Assembly: GCF_018446385.1 (NCBI RefSeq)
Contig: NC_055988.1
Span: forward strand, 164,250,209-164,314,208
Reading direction: 5' to 3'
DNA length: 64,000 nucleotides
Source of the DNA: Zingiber officinale
Taxonomy: Eukaryota; Streptophyta; Magnoliopsida; Zingiberales; Zingiberaceae
This document shows positions 38,029 to 50,338 of this stretch, in pieces; position 1 is the first letter of the stretch; each line of letters starts with the position of its first letter. A program made the translations under genes and the position numbers. The notes under the pieces are model-generated. The model had not been told where the DNA came from. It saw nothing but the letters and a program-made list of their open reading frames with translations, and ran no database searches.

Positions 38029-39680
38029 AAATAAGTCATCATCAAAAGTAAGAACAAAGTGTAGATTACAGCTTTGGAAAGTTGGCAGATGGTCGAATGA
38101 CAAAGAAATAATAGCTATAAAACCTGATCCCTATTATTAGATTATGAATGCCCATTGAATGTGTTTAGTGGTTAGTTATAAGGTATTTTTTTAAAAAAGA
38201 GGTGTATAATTTAATAAAATTTGATGTTAGAGTTGTAAATGAATTAAATATTCATGTGCAAATTTGATGAATGACTTAATAAGAGTTTATTTATATTCAT
38301 TTAATAAACAAAAGATTAATTAAATAAATAAGTTTGAACAACTTGTTAAATTAAAGAACAAACTTAAACATATTTATGTTTAGTTCATTAATATTCATGA
38401 ATATAAATAAAATTTATGAATCATGTCCATCAACAACTCTTGTCAATATAGTATTTTTTTTTTTCAAAATGAACAAATAAATTTGTATTATCAAATTCAG
38501 TAATCAATCAAATAAATTTAAAAGAGTTCGATAGCATATACACAAATTAACTTCAAAGTTATAAATAAATACATAAATTCAAGTTTGAACAACTATTTCA
38601 ATGATTTATTTTATTTTATCTTTTGAATATCAAGATATTTGAGCTTCGACTCAACAAATCCTGGAAGCGGATGACCTTCCCCTTGTTCGTCCATCTAAAA
38701 AATTCAGAAGTGCAAGCTATTTGAATTTTTTTATTATTATGAATCTTTCCTTATTAAGTGCCACATATTTGTTAAGATTTTATTTATGTATCATCTTTTG
38801 TCTTAATAAAGAGATCATATATTGGAAGATTTAAATGTCCATAATTAATTGAAATCTTACCTTAATATGAATATCATATATTTTAATATAGTATGATTAT
38901 TTTATCATATCTTTTAATATTGTATGATTATTTTGTCATGATTTATCATAATATTAAGGATTTACTCAATAATGGTAATGAGCACTATAATGAGTGGCCT
39001 TTAGGGTCCTTAAATATACACACCTTTCAAGAATAATAACATCATCCATAGAAGAGGTTTGAAGACATGATCCAATAGAATTATTCATAGACTAGTCTTG
39101 TTGATGCTCCCGCCTTAGGTTAACACCTGGGGCACTAGTTTGCTTAGTAGCGTTGCTTTGTCTAAGAAGGTTAGTTTTTAAAGAGGCCTCTCCCTACCAA
39201 TCTTTCCTCGGAGCATTCTTGGAAAGTGTTGATTGTGTTACTAAATAATTACTATATAAAGATTAAAAAACAAGTCTAGTTATAGTTTTAAATAATTGAG
39301 GTTTAGCCACAATATCCTTAATTATTTAAAATTATACATTAAGTAGATTAAGATCACATAATGTATATCAATTATAATTAATTATATAAACATAACAAAT
39401 TTTACCTCACAGGGATTTTTGTCATATTTATATGATTAATTAGAATAAAATATCAAATTATATTTTCTTGATTTATCCATAGGAGTTAAAGAAAATATAA
39501 TTAGATAGTTTTATTATAAAGTTATAGTAGAATCTAATTGAATTAAACTTTAGCTCATAGGCAAGTTTTATGTCACTAGAGTTTTTTCTCTAAACATGAT
39601 TTACATTGGTAAACATGACATTTTCCTTATTTTTTTTTAATAAACATGTATTTAATTTATGCAGCATAATCTTTAAATTT
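38029..39680. other. AT-rich intergenic DNA with a further copy of the dispersed AT repeat
   Basis: From 38270 to 38650 the words AAATAAGTTTGAACAAC and TTAGTTCATTAATATTCATGAA repeat the theme seen at 29430-29945 and 37530-38028. Nothing coding is recognisable up to the Copia gag relic. Confidence 0.45.
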
Positions 39681-40048
39681 CTCTAATATGCATTGTGATA
39701 TTCTCAAACTCAAGGTGAAAACTATAAAGTATGGAAGGAAAGAGTTCTCCTTCATTTGAGGTGGTTAGACATTGACTATACCATAAGGAAAGATGAACCA
39801 CTTACTATTAATAATTTTAGCATTCCTGATGAGATTGACCTTTATGAAAAATAGGAGCGATCAAATTGTACCAACGTAATATTCATAAAGACCAAAATCT
39901 CTACTAGTATTCGTGGTTTGATTGAGGAGTATGGCAATGTCAAGAACCTACTTAAGGCAATTGATGAACAATTTACAACTTCAGACAAGGCCTTTGCTAA
40001 CACCCAAATAATAGAATTCTCATCATTAAGGCTCACCAACGTGAAAGG

Positions 40049-42775
40049 TGTTGGTGCAATCAACCTCTAGGGTTTTGATGTTTGACAATATATCAATATA
40101 GTTGACTAAGGGTTGATCTAATTGGAAGAGAGAAGTCTAGTCAGGACTAGATGACTAGCAAGGAAAAGTCTTAACTAGAGGTTAGGCAAGGGTAAGTTCT
40201 AACTAGAGGTTAGGTAGGTGAGAAGTCTACTGAGTGACTAGTCCTAACTGGAGGTCAGGTAAGGGAAAGTTCTGGTGAGTGAATCAAGACAATGAAAGTC
40301 CTAGTGAGTGAAGCTAGGTAGTAGAATTTTTGATAAGTGAAGCCATATCCTAGTTAGTGAAGCTAGGTAATGGAAGTCCTGGTGAGTGAAGTCAGACCAT
40401 AGTGAGTGAAGTCAAACCATAGTGAGTGAAGGTGGTGGTGAAAGTCCTGATGAGTGAAGCCAGGAAATGGAAGTCCTAGTGAGTGAAGTTAGGTAGTGAA
40501 AGTTCTGGTGAGTGAAGCTAAGCAACGGAAGCCCTAGTTGTTGGGACCTTGACGTCAACTAGAGGGGGGTGAATAGCGTCTCACCCAAAACACCGCTTCC
40601 TACAATGGTTAGTACGCACAACAGAATACAAAAACAAATAATAACAATAGAAAGTAAACCTAACACGTTGATTTAACGTGGTTTGGATGTAAAGCTCTTA
40701 CTCCACGGTTGTCCGTAAGGTGGACGATCCCGATTCGTCGGTGGATGAGAACCTCCGGCTAGCTTGCGTAGCTCCTTGTGGGTGGAGAAACCTCACTATA
40801 ACCTCGTACAAGCATGCTAGATCACTTGGGTACTTGAAGACTCTAATTAGAGTTAACCACCACTAATTTCGTCAACCTTGGCCAAACATCCTGAGCTCTA
40901 TTAAATAGAGCTCGGGAGGAAAATACCTATTGTTTCCCCTACCACCAGTTGACTGGTCCTAAGTGAAATTCAACCGTTACAAACCAACGATCAGCTACCA
41001 GTCGACTGATGAAAACACCAGTCGTCTACTACAGTAATGCTATAGTACTGCTACAGTAACGCTACAGTAATGCTACAGTGACGCTACACTAAAACCCTAA
41101 TCATAGGATTTAACTCCCGAGTACATTCACTCAACACTCGTCCTCGCCTGACTAACCTAGACCTAGCCTTCAAGACTCCTCCATCAGCCTTGCATCCCTC
41201 GGATGCCTTCCTATCCTTCACGTCTTACCTTCTGGAGCTTCCATCGGCCTTGTCATTGTAGTCGGGTCTTCCTTTGCCAAGAAGTCGCGCCTCCGGGACT
41301 TCATCCATTGCCAAGTCACACTTAGACTTACATTGCCAAACTACATGCTTGAACTTATATCGCCAAGACTCATCCTTGGACTTTCCTCCTTTGTCAAAAT
41401 CACACTTGGACTTTCCTTGTTGTACATGTATCCTGCACTCACAATGCATATCAAATACAATAATAAACCTAACTTAAACCTTTGCCCAAATATCAAAATC
41501 TAGGGTCACTAGATTGCTCCAACACTAGTGAGTGAAGCTATGCAACCATAGGGGGAGGTAACCCTAGGTAATGAAAAGTCTTGGAGGAGTAAACTCCAAG
41601 CATGTGTGATTGACACACAGTCGACCAGACCAGCAAATCTTGAAAGTTGCTAACACTGTTTTACCTTACTATTTTATATCTATTGTGCAAGCTCAGTATT
41701 GCAAATAAGTCTTAGTGGATCATATTTATCAGACACTAAGCAGAACTAGAGAAAGTCCAAATAGGTCTGGAGGACCAGATGTTTGGCAGGTAAGTGAAAG
41801 TAAGCACTGTAGGAGAGTGAGTCAGTGAGGACGAGTCCTAATTAAGGATTTTAGGCACTGGTCTAGCTTAGATCCATATTGAAAGTCTAAGCTGAGACCA
41901 TAACTAGATCTAGGTTTCAGAGAAATAGGATCTAATTAACAATACTATTTTATATTATGCTAACTCTATTTTGCAGGATATATTTGATTTTACGGATTAA
42001 CTCTTTTGGCAAGGTTAAAAAAATAAAATTCACCTTGGATTGACGCTTGGAGGCACCCTAGACCAGTGGAGGTACCCTCAAGGAGATAAGTTTCCACTGG
42101 GGGAGGTGCCCTGGAGTGTGCTAGAGGTGCCTCAATGGTGCATTGGAGGTGCCCTCACGCAGATAGAAATTACAAACTTCGAAGGTGATAAGAAGCTGAA
42201 GGTTATATGATCAGATTTGCATTGGAGGCTTCTCGGAGGAGGGTTGGATGCACCCTCAAGATCCTTTAAAAAAAGTGTTCGGCCAGGGGTCATGACAACT
42301 TGAGCACAACTCTTCTATGCGATCATTCGACATTCTAGCTACTCCAACCTCGTCCTACTACGACACTGCTACACCCGACTACTGTAGATGAACCGACACC
42401 AACACACAAGTGCTTTTATGTAGACATCTTTGTGTTGGTAACAACTTTTAAATTTGTGTCTATTATACATACTTGCAAAAGGGAAGTGTAGGAGTGTTAC
42501 ATTTCCCATTCGCTTCTTTGTATTCTATTACTCTTACAGTGATTCGAAAGAGAATTTAGTGAATTATCCATCGATAGGTCCGAAGAACCTAGATCTTAAA
42601 GTAGGAGTCATCAGAAGCTCCGAATCAAGTAACCAATCATACTTGTGCTTTTCGTTTATGTTTTTGTTTAATTTCGATGTGCACTTTGTTTTTATTTTTT
42701 AAAGAAGAAGAAACAGACAAGTTTTCAAAATATGCATGATTCACCATCCCCTCTTACATGCGCACCAATCCTATA
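40049..42775 (+). mobile_element. Solo LTR of family B in Copia gag, TSD AAAGG
   Basis: It begins TGTTGGTGCAATCAACC and ends CACCAATCCTATA (canonical CA end mutated). AAAGG is duplicated at 40044-40048 and 42776-42780, and the gag frame closes across it. Without the nested insert it is about 1736 bp. It contains GTGAGTGAAGC modules (40260-40510), GGAGGTGCCCT-type words (42040-42170), and the C-rich end typical of this LTR family. Confidence 0.82.
40539..41524 (-). mobile_element. Solo LTR of family D (986 bp) nested in family B LTR, TSD CTAGT
   Basis: On the - strand it begins TGTTGGAGCAATCTAGTG and ends AAGGTCCCAACA. CTAGT flanks it at 40534-40538 and 41525-41529. It contains CAGTCGACTG palindromes (about 40995) and a short CTACAGTAACG-type repeat (41028-41090). 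No coding content. Confidence 0.82.
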
Positions 42776-43566
42776 AAAGGTGTGCGAGCACATCATGAAG
42801 ATAAGGGATATAACAGCTTGATTAAAGATAATCGAGGTGGAAATATTTGAAACTTTTCTTGTGCACTACATCTTATGTACTCTTCCTCATTGATATGGTT
42901 CTTTCAAAATCTCCGACAATGCACATAAGGATAAGTGGCCAATTAATGAGTTAATGACCATATGTGTACAAGAGGAAGAAAGGTTGTTGATGGAAATAAG
43001 TGATAATGTTCTTATAACCTCACAAGGGAAGCCACAAAGACAAGCTATAGTCAAGGGAAAATGGAAAAGGAAGATTCCATCCCAACCTGACATTAAGAAG
43101 GAATCTAAGTATTTTTTCTATAAAAAGAAGAGGCATATGAAGAAAGATTATACCAAATTTAAGGATTGGTTTGAAAAGAAAGGTATTTCTATCTCATTTG
43201 TCTGTTATGAATCGAATATGGTTAGTACAATTTATAACACTTGATGGATTGATTCTGGTTTTACAATCCAAGTAACAAATACTTTGCAAGGTATGTAAAG
43301 TGATGTATACAATTTGCAAATACATAATTGTCATCAAGTAATAAAAGATATCAAACCCATAAAGACTGAATATAAGTACTAGAAATTAATCATAATGAAT
43401 TGTTAAACGATCAATGATTGAGAATCTATGCACTAAAGTAGAGAGAAGTAAGATTGGAAGAAAGAGAAAGAGAGAGAAAGAGAAAGTTGAGGATTGGTTG
43501 AGGAACTCGGTTGAAGGAAGCATTCTAGGAGTTCAGTTTTATTGTGTTGCTAATAAATGTACTAAG

Positions 43567-45356
43567 TGTTGGGACCGAAAAGTAGCTAGAGGGGGGGGGG
43601 GTGAATAGCTTGTCACGTGCTTGTGTGCTTCGTTGCTTGTTTATTCAGAGATGTGCAGCGGAAATACAAAGAAATAACTACAACAATGCTAACAAATGGA
43701 TTTTACTTGGTATCCACCTCACAAGAGGTGACTAGTACAAGGATCCACACACACACACACACACCTCCACTAATAAACACTCCTTTATGGTAACTACCAA
43801 AGGCGGAGAAGCCCTACAACACTCTCAATACAAGAAGAAGGAAAGGGAAACAAAAATACAAGCAAAATCTTACACGTTATGCAGTGAAAACCCTAACCCT
43901 AACTTCTTGTTGTTGCCCGCCTCTTGATCTTGGATCACTAGCAAACCTTGCTCCAAGAACTCTTCAAGAACTGGCGGTAGAGTGGAGAAGAAGTGTGGAG
44001 AGCTGCTGGAGAGGATCGGAGATAAATCGTAAAGTCTCTGCTGAAGGAATCGAACGCCTGCGGCTTTTATCGACGCTAACGGTCGGATCCTGATCGATTG
44101 GATTGCTCCCAATCGATCGGGGAGGCTTTGGATCGATCGACTGATCGATCCAGAGTGCCTCTGTGCTCTCGGTAAATTGCCTGGATCGATCGACTGATCG
44201 ATCCAGGGCTTATCATGTGAAATCGCAGCTCCCAATCGATCCACTGATTGATTGGGGTATCTGGATCGATCGATCGATCGATCCAGCGCTGTTCTGTGCG
44301 ATCGCGCACGTGTCCCAATTGATCCACTGATCGATTGGGAGGAGGTTATCGCGAAGACTCGCCCAATCGATCGGTCGATCGATTGGGCATGAGCCAATCG
44401 ATTGGCTGATCGATCCAGCTCATGATTTCTCCCTAAAATCAAGTCTAACGCCTCCTAAACCAACATCTGGTTAACCATGACTGTTGGTTCATCGTACCTA
44501 GCATCCAGTCACCCTTAACCTGCTAGAACTCGCTCACCAAGTGTCCGGTCAATCCCTTTGACCCACTTAGACTTTTCTCCTCTTGCCAAGTATCCGGTCA
44601 ATCGCTTTGACCTACTTGGACTTTTCTCCTCGTGCCAAGTATCCGGTCAATCCCTTGACCTACTTGGACTTTCACCAGATGTCTGGTCAACCTTGACCCA
44701 TCTGGATTTTTCCCGTGCCTAGCTTCACTCACCAGGACTTCCAACTGCCTAGCTTCACTCACTAGGACTTTCACTTGGCTTCACTCACTAGGACTTTCAC
44801 TTGGCTTCACTCACCAAGATTTCTAACTGCCTAGCTTCACTCACTAGGACTTTCACCTGGCTTCACTCACCAGGATTTTCTCTCTACCTAGCTTCACTCA
44901 CTAGGTCTTTCACCTGGCTTCACTCACCAGGATTTCCTTCTGCCTAGCTTCACTCACTAGGACTTTCCATCTGCCTAGCTTCACTCACTAGGTCTTTCAC
45001 CTGGCTTCACTCACCAGGATTTCCTTCTGCCTAGCTTCACTCACTAGGACTTTCCATCTGCCTAGCTTCACTCACTAGGTCTTTCACCTGGCTTCACTCA
45101 CCAGGATTTCCTTCTGTCTGGTTTCACTCACTAGGACTTTCCCAGTCAAGTATCCGGTCAACCTTGACCTACTTGACTCTTCTACACCCAAAACTGATCA
45201 AGCCCTGATCAGTGGAGAATTGTACCAACAATCTCCCCACATGAACAACTGCACCTGCACTTGTCCATTTCATCAAAGTCTTGTATTGTCAAACATCGAA
45301 ACCCAAACCAAGACTCAAACTTGGTCAACAATGACCTGAGGGATATTGCACCAACA
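43567..45356 (-). repeat. 3' LTR of family A copy 2
   Basis: In LTR orientation this runs from 45356 down to 43567, with the same module order as the copy 1 LTR. It has more CCTGG/CCAGG and CCTAG/CTAGG modules (44690-45130) than copy 1. It includes a CTTGG/CCAAG variant near 44809 that is again self-matched. Confidence 0.9.
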
Positions 45357-47600
45357 ATCTCCCTCTTTTTGATGTTTGACAATACCATATTTAAGTTAAG
45401 CTAATTCCCATAGCCTCAACTTCCTTCATGCCACTAGGTAATGAAGGCTTGAGTTACAACCTACATTCTCCCTCTAAGAAGGCAGACTCCCTCTTAGATA
45501 ATGAAGGCCTAACTTAAATCCTACATTCTCTCCCTATTGGCACACATCAAACAAATTCACTTGTTGATGCCACTTCTTGTTGACAACTCTCCCCTTTGAG
45601 ACTCTCCCCCTGAAGAGTTGCTCATCGTTGTTCACAACTTCACTCATTGTGATCAACACGATAATGAAGGTCCCATACCCTTCATTTATCCTTAACCCTA
45701 CATTCTCCCCCAATGTAGACAAATGCCCAATCTTGAGCATTTATAACTTAAACAATGAAGATATCCACTCTCCATTGTAATCCAATGCTTAACCTTCAGC
45801 ATTTTTACTAAAGAAGGTTAAACACCTTCCAAGGTGTATGAAAAATAGTTTTCATGTCTTTAAAGAGTACCTCCCCTTAAAGACATGGTCGTACCTTCTG
45901 TCATTGCACCAACAATGACTTGGAATCCCTAAACCTTTAGGAAACCCAGATTTAGAAGTTTTGAGGTTCAAAAGTTTAAAATTTGACACCAAACCTCAAC
46001 CTAAACTTCAATTTAGTCTCCTTTAACCAATCCATCATTGTTTTCAACATGAAAACACCCTTTTTATGTATGCAAATTTATTTTGAGGGGTTAGGAATGG
46101 TTACCTAGACTAAAATAGGTTCAAAATACTGAAAATAAGCTTTCTCAGCCAAAATCAGCATCTTCGATTGATTGGAGTTGGGTTCCAATCGATTGAACCA
46201 GCTTGAATCGATCCACTGATCGATTCAGACGGGCTGGATCGATCGATGGATCGATCCAGAAGGCTTCTGTTCACGAGAAGCCTGCTCTCAATCGATCACC
46301 CGATCAATTGAGACCCTTCAATCGATCGGGTGATCGATTGAGGTCTGATAGTTGCTGAACTTTCATTTCAGTCAAGTTCAGAAACCCCTAGAAAATTCTA
46401 TAAAATTCTAAAAATCATAAAAATTCGTGTAGACATTATTTAGGGTATACTTTATCATGGAAAAATAGTTTTATATGAAAATACATCATATTTTCAAAGA
46501 TTGACACAAACTAGAAAACTTACAAAAATTTTAGTGTTTTCTTCTAGTTTGTGCCTAACTATTCAATGATGAGTACTATCAAAAGATAGCCTTCACCAAA
46601 GTTTTCCAAAAGTATTTTAAAATGATTTTCAAAACCAATATCCCACTATGTTCCTTGGGCTTAATGCACATGACTTGTACATTAGCTTTCCTAATGATGG
46701 GAAAACACATAACTATGTGTTTTGATGAACTTAAAAACTCAAAAGAATGCACTAAATCAACATCTTGAGTTTTGTTCATTATTCTAACATCCCACTTGTA
46801 TCTAATGTGCACTAAAACACATACAAGTCACCTTATGGGTCTTTGTGAGATGTAAAATTTGATTTTTTCCTAATCTAGGGATCATGCATATCTATCTAGG
46901 CATTTTATGGATATTGAACATCCACCTAGGATGTCACTTGTTGATACTTGTTGATAAATGCCATTTGTCTTTAATTTTAAGGAAATAAACATAATGCATG
47001 ATAATGTCATGGCATACATCAAAATGAAATAACTTTCAAAAGAAAGATTCCTATAACTACATGATGTATGTATGACATGACATGGTATTTTTGTATTTTT
47101 CATAGTAAGGTAAGAATGCAAAAATAATCATGATGTCATGGCATATAGTGAGCAAGCAATCATGGTAAGGTTTAGCATAAATAAAATACCTAGATTACCT
47201 ACCTAAGTATCCTTAACCCTTAGCTAAGTTAAAAATTAAACCTAGATTGCCCTCTAAACGCTCCAAGAAAATGCCAAAACCTAAATTGGCATTTCTAGTT
47301 CTCTTGATTAACTTATGCTAATTGAAATTTAGCTTATTCCTAAAATGTTGGCATATTTTGTTCTTCCACAAGAGTAACACTAAGAAAATACCAAAATCCC
47401 AACTTGGTATTTCTTATGTTTTCCCAAATTGTGCCAATTAAGATTAAAATCAATACTTCTCAAATTTTGGCACATTTTACTCTTTCAAAGAGTAAATCAT
47501 AAATCCATTTCATTTTTAAAGGTTAATAATAACCTTGAAAATGCTCCTTGAGTGTCAATTTCTTCAAAGTTGGGTTAACTACCCTTCTTCTTAGAGTTGG
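45357..47600 (-). repeat. Non-coding 3' internal region of family A, copy 2
   Basis: It has no credible frame. It contains the paired palindrome block (46160-46345) that corresponds to 36805-36980 of copy 1, and ends in the polypurine tract next to the 3' LTR. Confidence 0.7.
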
Positions 47601-47615
47601 TACCATCTAACCCAT

Positions 47616-48141
47616 CTATGGGGTAGAGAAGATGCTCCTAGGAACCCAAAACCTATTAGTGCTCCTTGGATGCTCTAGGTACTCACTAGGGATAACTTCC
47701 CTAGATACCTTCTTAGTGACTTTGTTTGGCTTCTTAGAAGCCTTGGTCACATTTTCCAGGTCAACTCTAGGGATTGCTTCCCTTGTGACTTTCTTTGTGA
47801 CTTTCTTAGACTTCTTAGAAGTCTTAGTCACATTTATTGCAAAAAATACTCTTAGGAATAACCTCCCTAGTATTCTTGACTTAACCACTAGACCTAGGGT
47901 TTGTTCCATAACTATATGGAACTCTATGGTAGGAAATTACATCCTTCTTAACCTTTGGTGTGTATCCCAAACCTTTATGACCATTGGATGGCTTTGATAC
48001 TCCTAGCCCTAGGTTTTGCTCATTTTACCCTATTAGGATATTTTCCATCCTTTTTAGGGTCTTTTCCATTTTATCAAGTCTTGACCTCAAGAGTTGATTT
48101 TCTTCCCATAAATCCCTAGATTTTGGTTTTCTATTTAATCC
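47616..48141 (-). pseudogene. Family A gag C-terminal part, copy 2
   Basis: This continues the gag frame after a CAA-to-TAA type nonsense at the end of the 48142 frame, with additional stops. It encodes the Lys-rich VTKTSKKSKK/VTKASKKPNK repeats and ends FWVPRSIFSTP, as in copy 1. Confidence 0.65.
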
Positions 48142-49428
48142 TTAAGCGTTTTTATTTCTAGGCATATAGTTATTGATCTTAGTGTTCTTGCCTAGATTTT
48201 TATCTACATTCCTAGCCCTAGGTTGAGAGGTTTTAGCATGAAAAGCTACATGATTTTTCTTAACTTTATCATGCCTCCTATTTTCATAGTAAATAGCATT
48301 AGAATGATATAAATTAGAACTAGCATGTTTTTTACCATAATTTAAAGGGGTAGGCTCAATAAAGGTTACATTTCTTTTTACCTTAGAGGCTCCCCCTTGA
48401 ATTGAGCTTCCTCCTTGAGCCTTGACCACCTTCTTCCCCTTAGGGCATTGACTTCGGTAATGCCCTCTTTGTTGGCACAAGAAGCACACAATGTGCTCCT
48501 TGTTCTTCTTTGTTGTGGGAATGGTCTCCTTGGGCTTCTCCTTGCCCTTGGGTGCCACTTGGCCCTTCTTCTTGGCCGAGTTGGGACACTTGCTCTTGTA
48601 ATGCCCATTCTCCCTACACTCAAAATATATAATATGATTTTTATTTTTAATTGAGATATTTTTACCTTCACATGTAGGGATGACACTTGGTCCATGTGAT
48701 GTGGATGTAAAGGCTTCCTCTTGATCCGATAATGATATTCCTCCATTTGATTTGACTTGACTTGTGGAGGTGGAAGCTTCTTCATCCTCTTCTTCTTTTG
48801 ACCCAGATGTGGAGGCTTCTTCTTCTCCTTGATCCGGTGTCACCGAAATTTGCTCCCCCTCAATCCTAGAGGTGGAGGCTTCTTCTTTTTCTTCATCCTC
48901 TTGCACATTGAACAAGGAATATGCTCCTTCCTTGTTCTTTTGGTTGTACTTCTTTGAGGATGATGCTTCTTGGACTTCTTCTTCTTCGGAAGTTGAGCAT
49001 CTCTCAACTTCGGAGTCCTCTTCCTCTTCCTCTTGATTTTGCTCCAATGAGTCACCCTCTTTGGATTCTTCTTGGATTGGTGCAGTGGAGGGGATCTCAT
49101 GAATTGATGCCAATTTGCTCCATAGCTCCTTGGCATCCTTGAACTCTCCAATTTTGCATAGAATTGTGCTAGGCAATAAATTAACCAATAATTTAGTTAC
49201 CTTGTCATTTGCTTCGCACCTTTGGACTTGCTCCAGGCTCCATTTGCTCCTCTTGAGAACTTTTCCCTTTGAATTCGTTGGAGCTTCGAAGCCTTCCATA
49301 AGAGCAAACCATTGCTCTATCTCCACCATTAAGAAGTTTTCGATTCTTGATTTCCAAAGATCGAAGCTTGTAGATGTGTACGGTGGAGCCACCCTTGTGT
49401 CAAATCCAAGTCCATCTTGGAATTGCAT
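48142..49428 (-). CDS. Family A gag-like protein, copy 2 (428 residues, C-terminally truncated)
   Basis: The frame starts MQFQDGLGFDTRVAPPYT. Residues 20-110 resemble the Copia gag domain (SFDLWKSRIENFL, FKDAKELWSKL). Residues about 120-250 are a Glu/Ser-rich acidic linker. Two zinc knuckles follow. The first has lost its leading Cys (Tyr268, then Cys271, His276, Cys281). The second is intact (Cys315, Cys318, His323, Cys328). The frame ends at a nonsense codon where copy 1 reads on. Family knowledge says gag packages element RNA. Since pol is absent, mobility would need enzymes from another element. Stops and the lost Cys suggest this copy is not functional. Confidence 0.75.
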   Translation of the reverse strand: MQFQDGLGFDTRVAPPYTSTSFDLWKSRIENFLMVEIEQWFALMEGFEAPTNSKGKVLKRSKWSLEQVQRCEANDKVTKLLVNLLPSTILCKIGEFKDAKELWSKLASIHEIPSTAPIQEESKEGDSLEQNQEEEEEDSEVERCSTSEEEEVQEASSSKKYNQKNKEGAYSLFNVQEDEEKEEASTSRIEGEQISVTPDQGEEEASTSGSKEEEDEEASTSTSQVKSNGGISLSDQEEAFTSTSHGPSVIPTCEGKNISIKNKNHIIYFECRENGHYKSKCPNSAKKKGQVAPKGKEKPKETIPTTKKNKEHIVCFLCQQRGHYRSQCPKGKKVVKAQGGSSIQGGASKVKRNVTFIEPTPLNYGKKHASSNLYHSNAIYYENRRHDKVKKNHVAFHAKTSQPRARNVDKNLGKNTKINNYMPRNKNA

Positions 49429-49547
49429 CTTGAAGTTGAGCTTCGTGAATTCTTTGACTTTGATGAATTTGCTCCAACTTCTTCACCCTCTAGCTTTGCT
49501 TATTTTGTTTGCCCCTTCCGGTGATGATTCCGGTGAAGAGCGACCTC

Positions 49548-49559
49548 ACTCTGATACCA
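49548..49559 (-). promoter_or_regulatory. Primer-binding site, family A copy 2
   Basis: TGGTATCAGAGT on the - strand, one base different from the copy 1 site, immediately inside the 5' LTR. Confidence 0.8.
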
Positions 49560-49601
49560 CTTGTTGGGACCGAAAAGTAGCTAAAGGGGGGGGGGGTGAA
49601 T

Positions 49602-50338
49602 TGTTGGGGTTACAAGGTTACAAACATAGTCCCATATTAGAAACACATGGGAAAAATCATGGGTTTATAAGAGAAAAGATATCTCCATTGGCTTGAGGCC
49701 TTTTGGGGAGAGCCCAAGAGCAAAACCATGAGGGTCTAGGCCCAAAGTGGACAATATCATGCTATTGTGGATATATCTAAATTCTTTTCGATCCTACAAT
49801 TGGTATCAGAGCCCGGACTGCTATAAGGTTTAACCACCGACTATGCAAAAAGAGCTATGGTCTGATTGAACCATGTGAGTACAATATTGACCTCGAATAA
49901 AGAAAGTGGGGGCTCCTATGTTCGGATCAAGAGGACCAGACACCAGGCAGGAAGTTCTAGTTGCGGCTAGGCAAAGAAGTCCTAGTAGGTCGGGTGGATC
50001 GAGGGGCAGGAAGTCCTAGTAGGTCGGGTTGACCGAGGGGCAGGAAGTCCTAGTAGGTCGGGTAGACCGAGGGGCAGAAAGACCTGGTGGGTCGAGGATC
50101 GGACGTGGGAAGCCTATGGTCCTTTGTTTGAGGGGGGGGATTGTTGGGGTTACAAGGTTGCAAACATAGTCCCATATTGGAAACACATGGGAAAGATCAT
50201 AGGTTTATAAGAGAAAAGATATCTCCATTGGCTTGAGGCCTTTTGGGGAGAGCCCAAGAGCAAAACCATGAGGGTCTAGGCCCAAAGTGGACAATATCAT
50301 GCTATTGTGGAGATATCTAAATTCTTTTCGATCCTACA
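49602..50338 (+). mobile_element. TRIM element copy 2 (737 bp, 197-bp LTRs), TSD TGAAT
   Basis: LTRs are 49602-49798 and 50142-50338, each 197 bp, starting TGTTGGGGTTACAAGG and ending GATCCTACA. The priming site TGGTATCAGAGC is at 49801-49812, and the polypurine tract TTTGAGGGGGGGGA ends at 50140. TGAAT flanks at 49597-49601 and 50339-50343. The equivalent site in the other LTR of the host element reads GGGTGAATAG without interruption. The two LTRs are nearly identical, so this is the youngest insertion in the nest. The internal 343 bp include a short GTCCTAGTAGGTCGGGT repeat and encode nothing. Confidence 0.95.
49801..49812 (+). promoter_or_regulatory. Primer-binding site of TRIM copy 2
   Basis: TGGTATCAGAGC, a perfect match to the usual plant initiator-Met priming site, two bases after the 5' LTR. 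Confidence 0.9.

Larger units (their letters stand above)
39690..43291 (+). pseudogene. Copia-type gag and start of protease, interrupted by a solo LTR
   Basis: Before the insertion the frame reads NYKVWKERVLLHLRWLDIDYTI and LIEEYGNVKNLLKAIDEQF, typical of Copia gag (UBN2-like) in Tnt1-type elements. It stops at VKGV where a solo LTR enters (40049-42775). It resumes at 42776 with REHIMK, NELMTICVQEEERLL and a decayed zinc knuckle (YFFYKKKRHMKKDY, both leading Cys lost). Then comes the protease-like IDSGFTIQVTNTLQG. At 43291 another insertion begins. The element's pol continues at about 53431. It carries several stops, so it is a relic. Confidence 0.75.
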
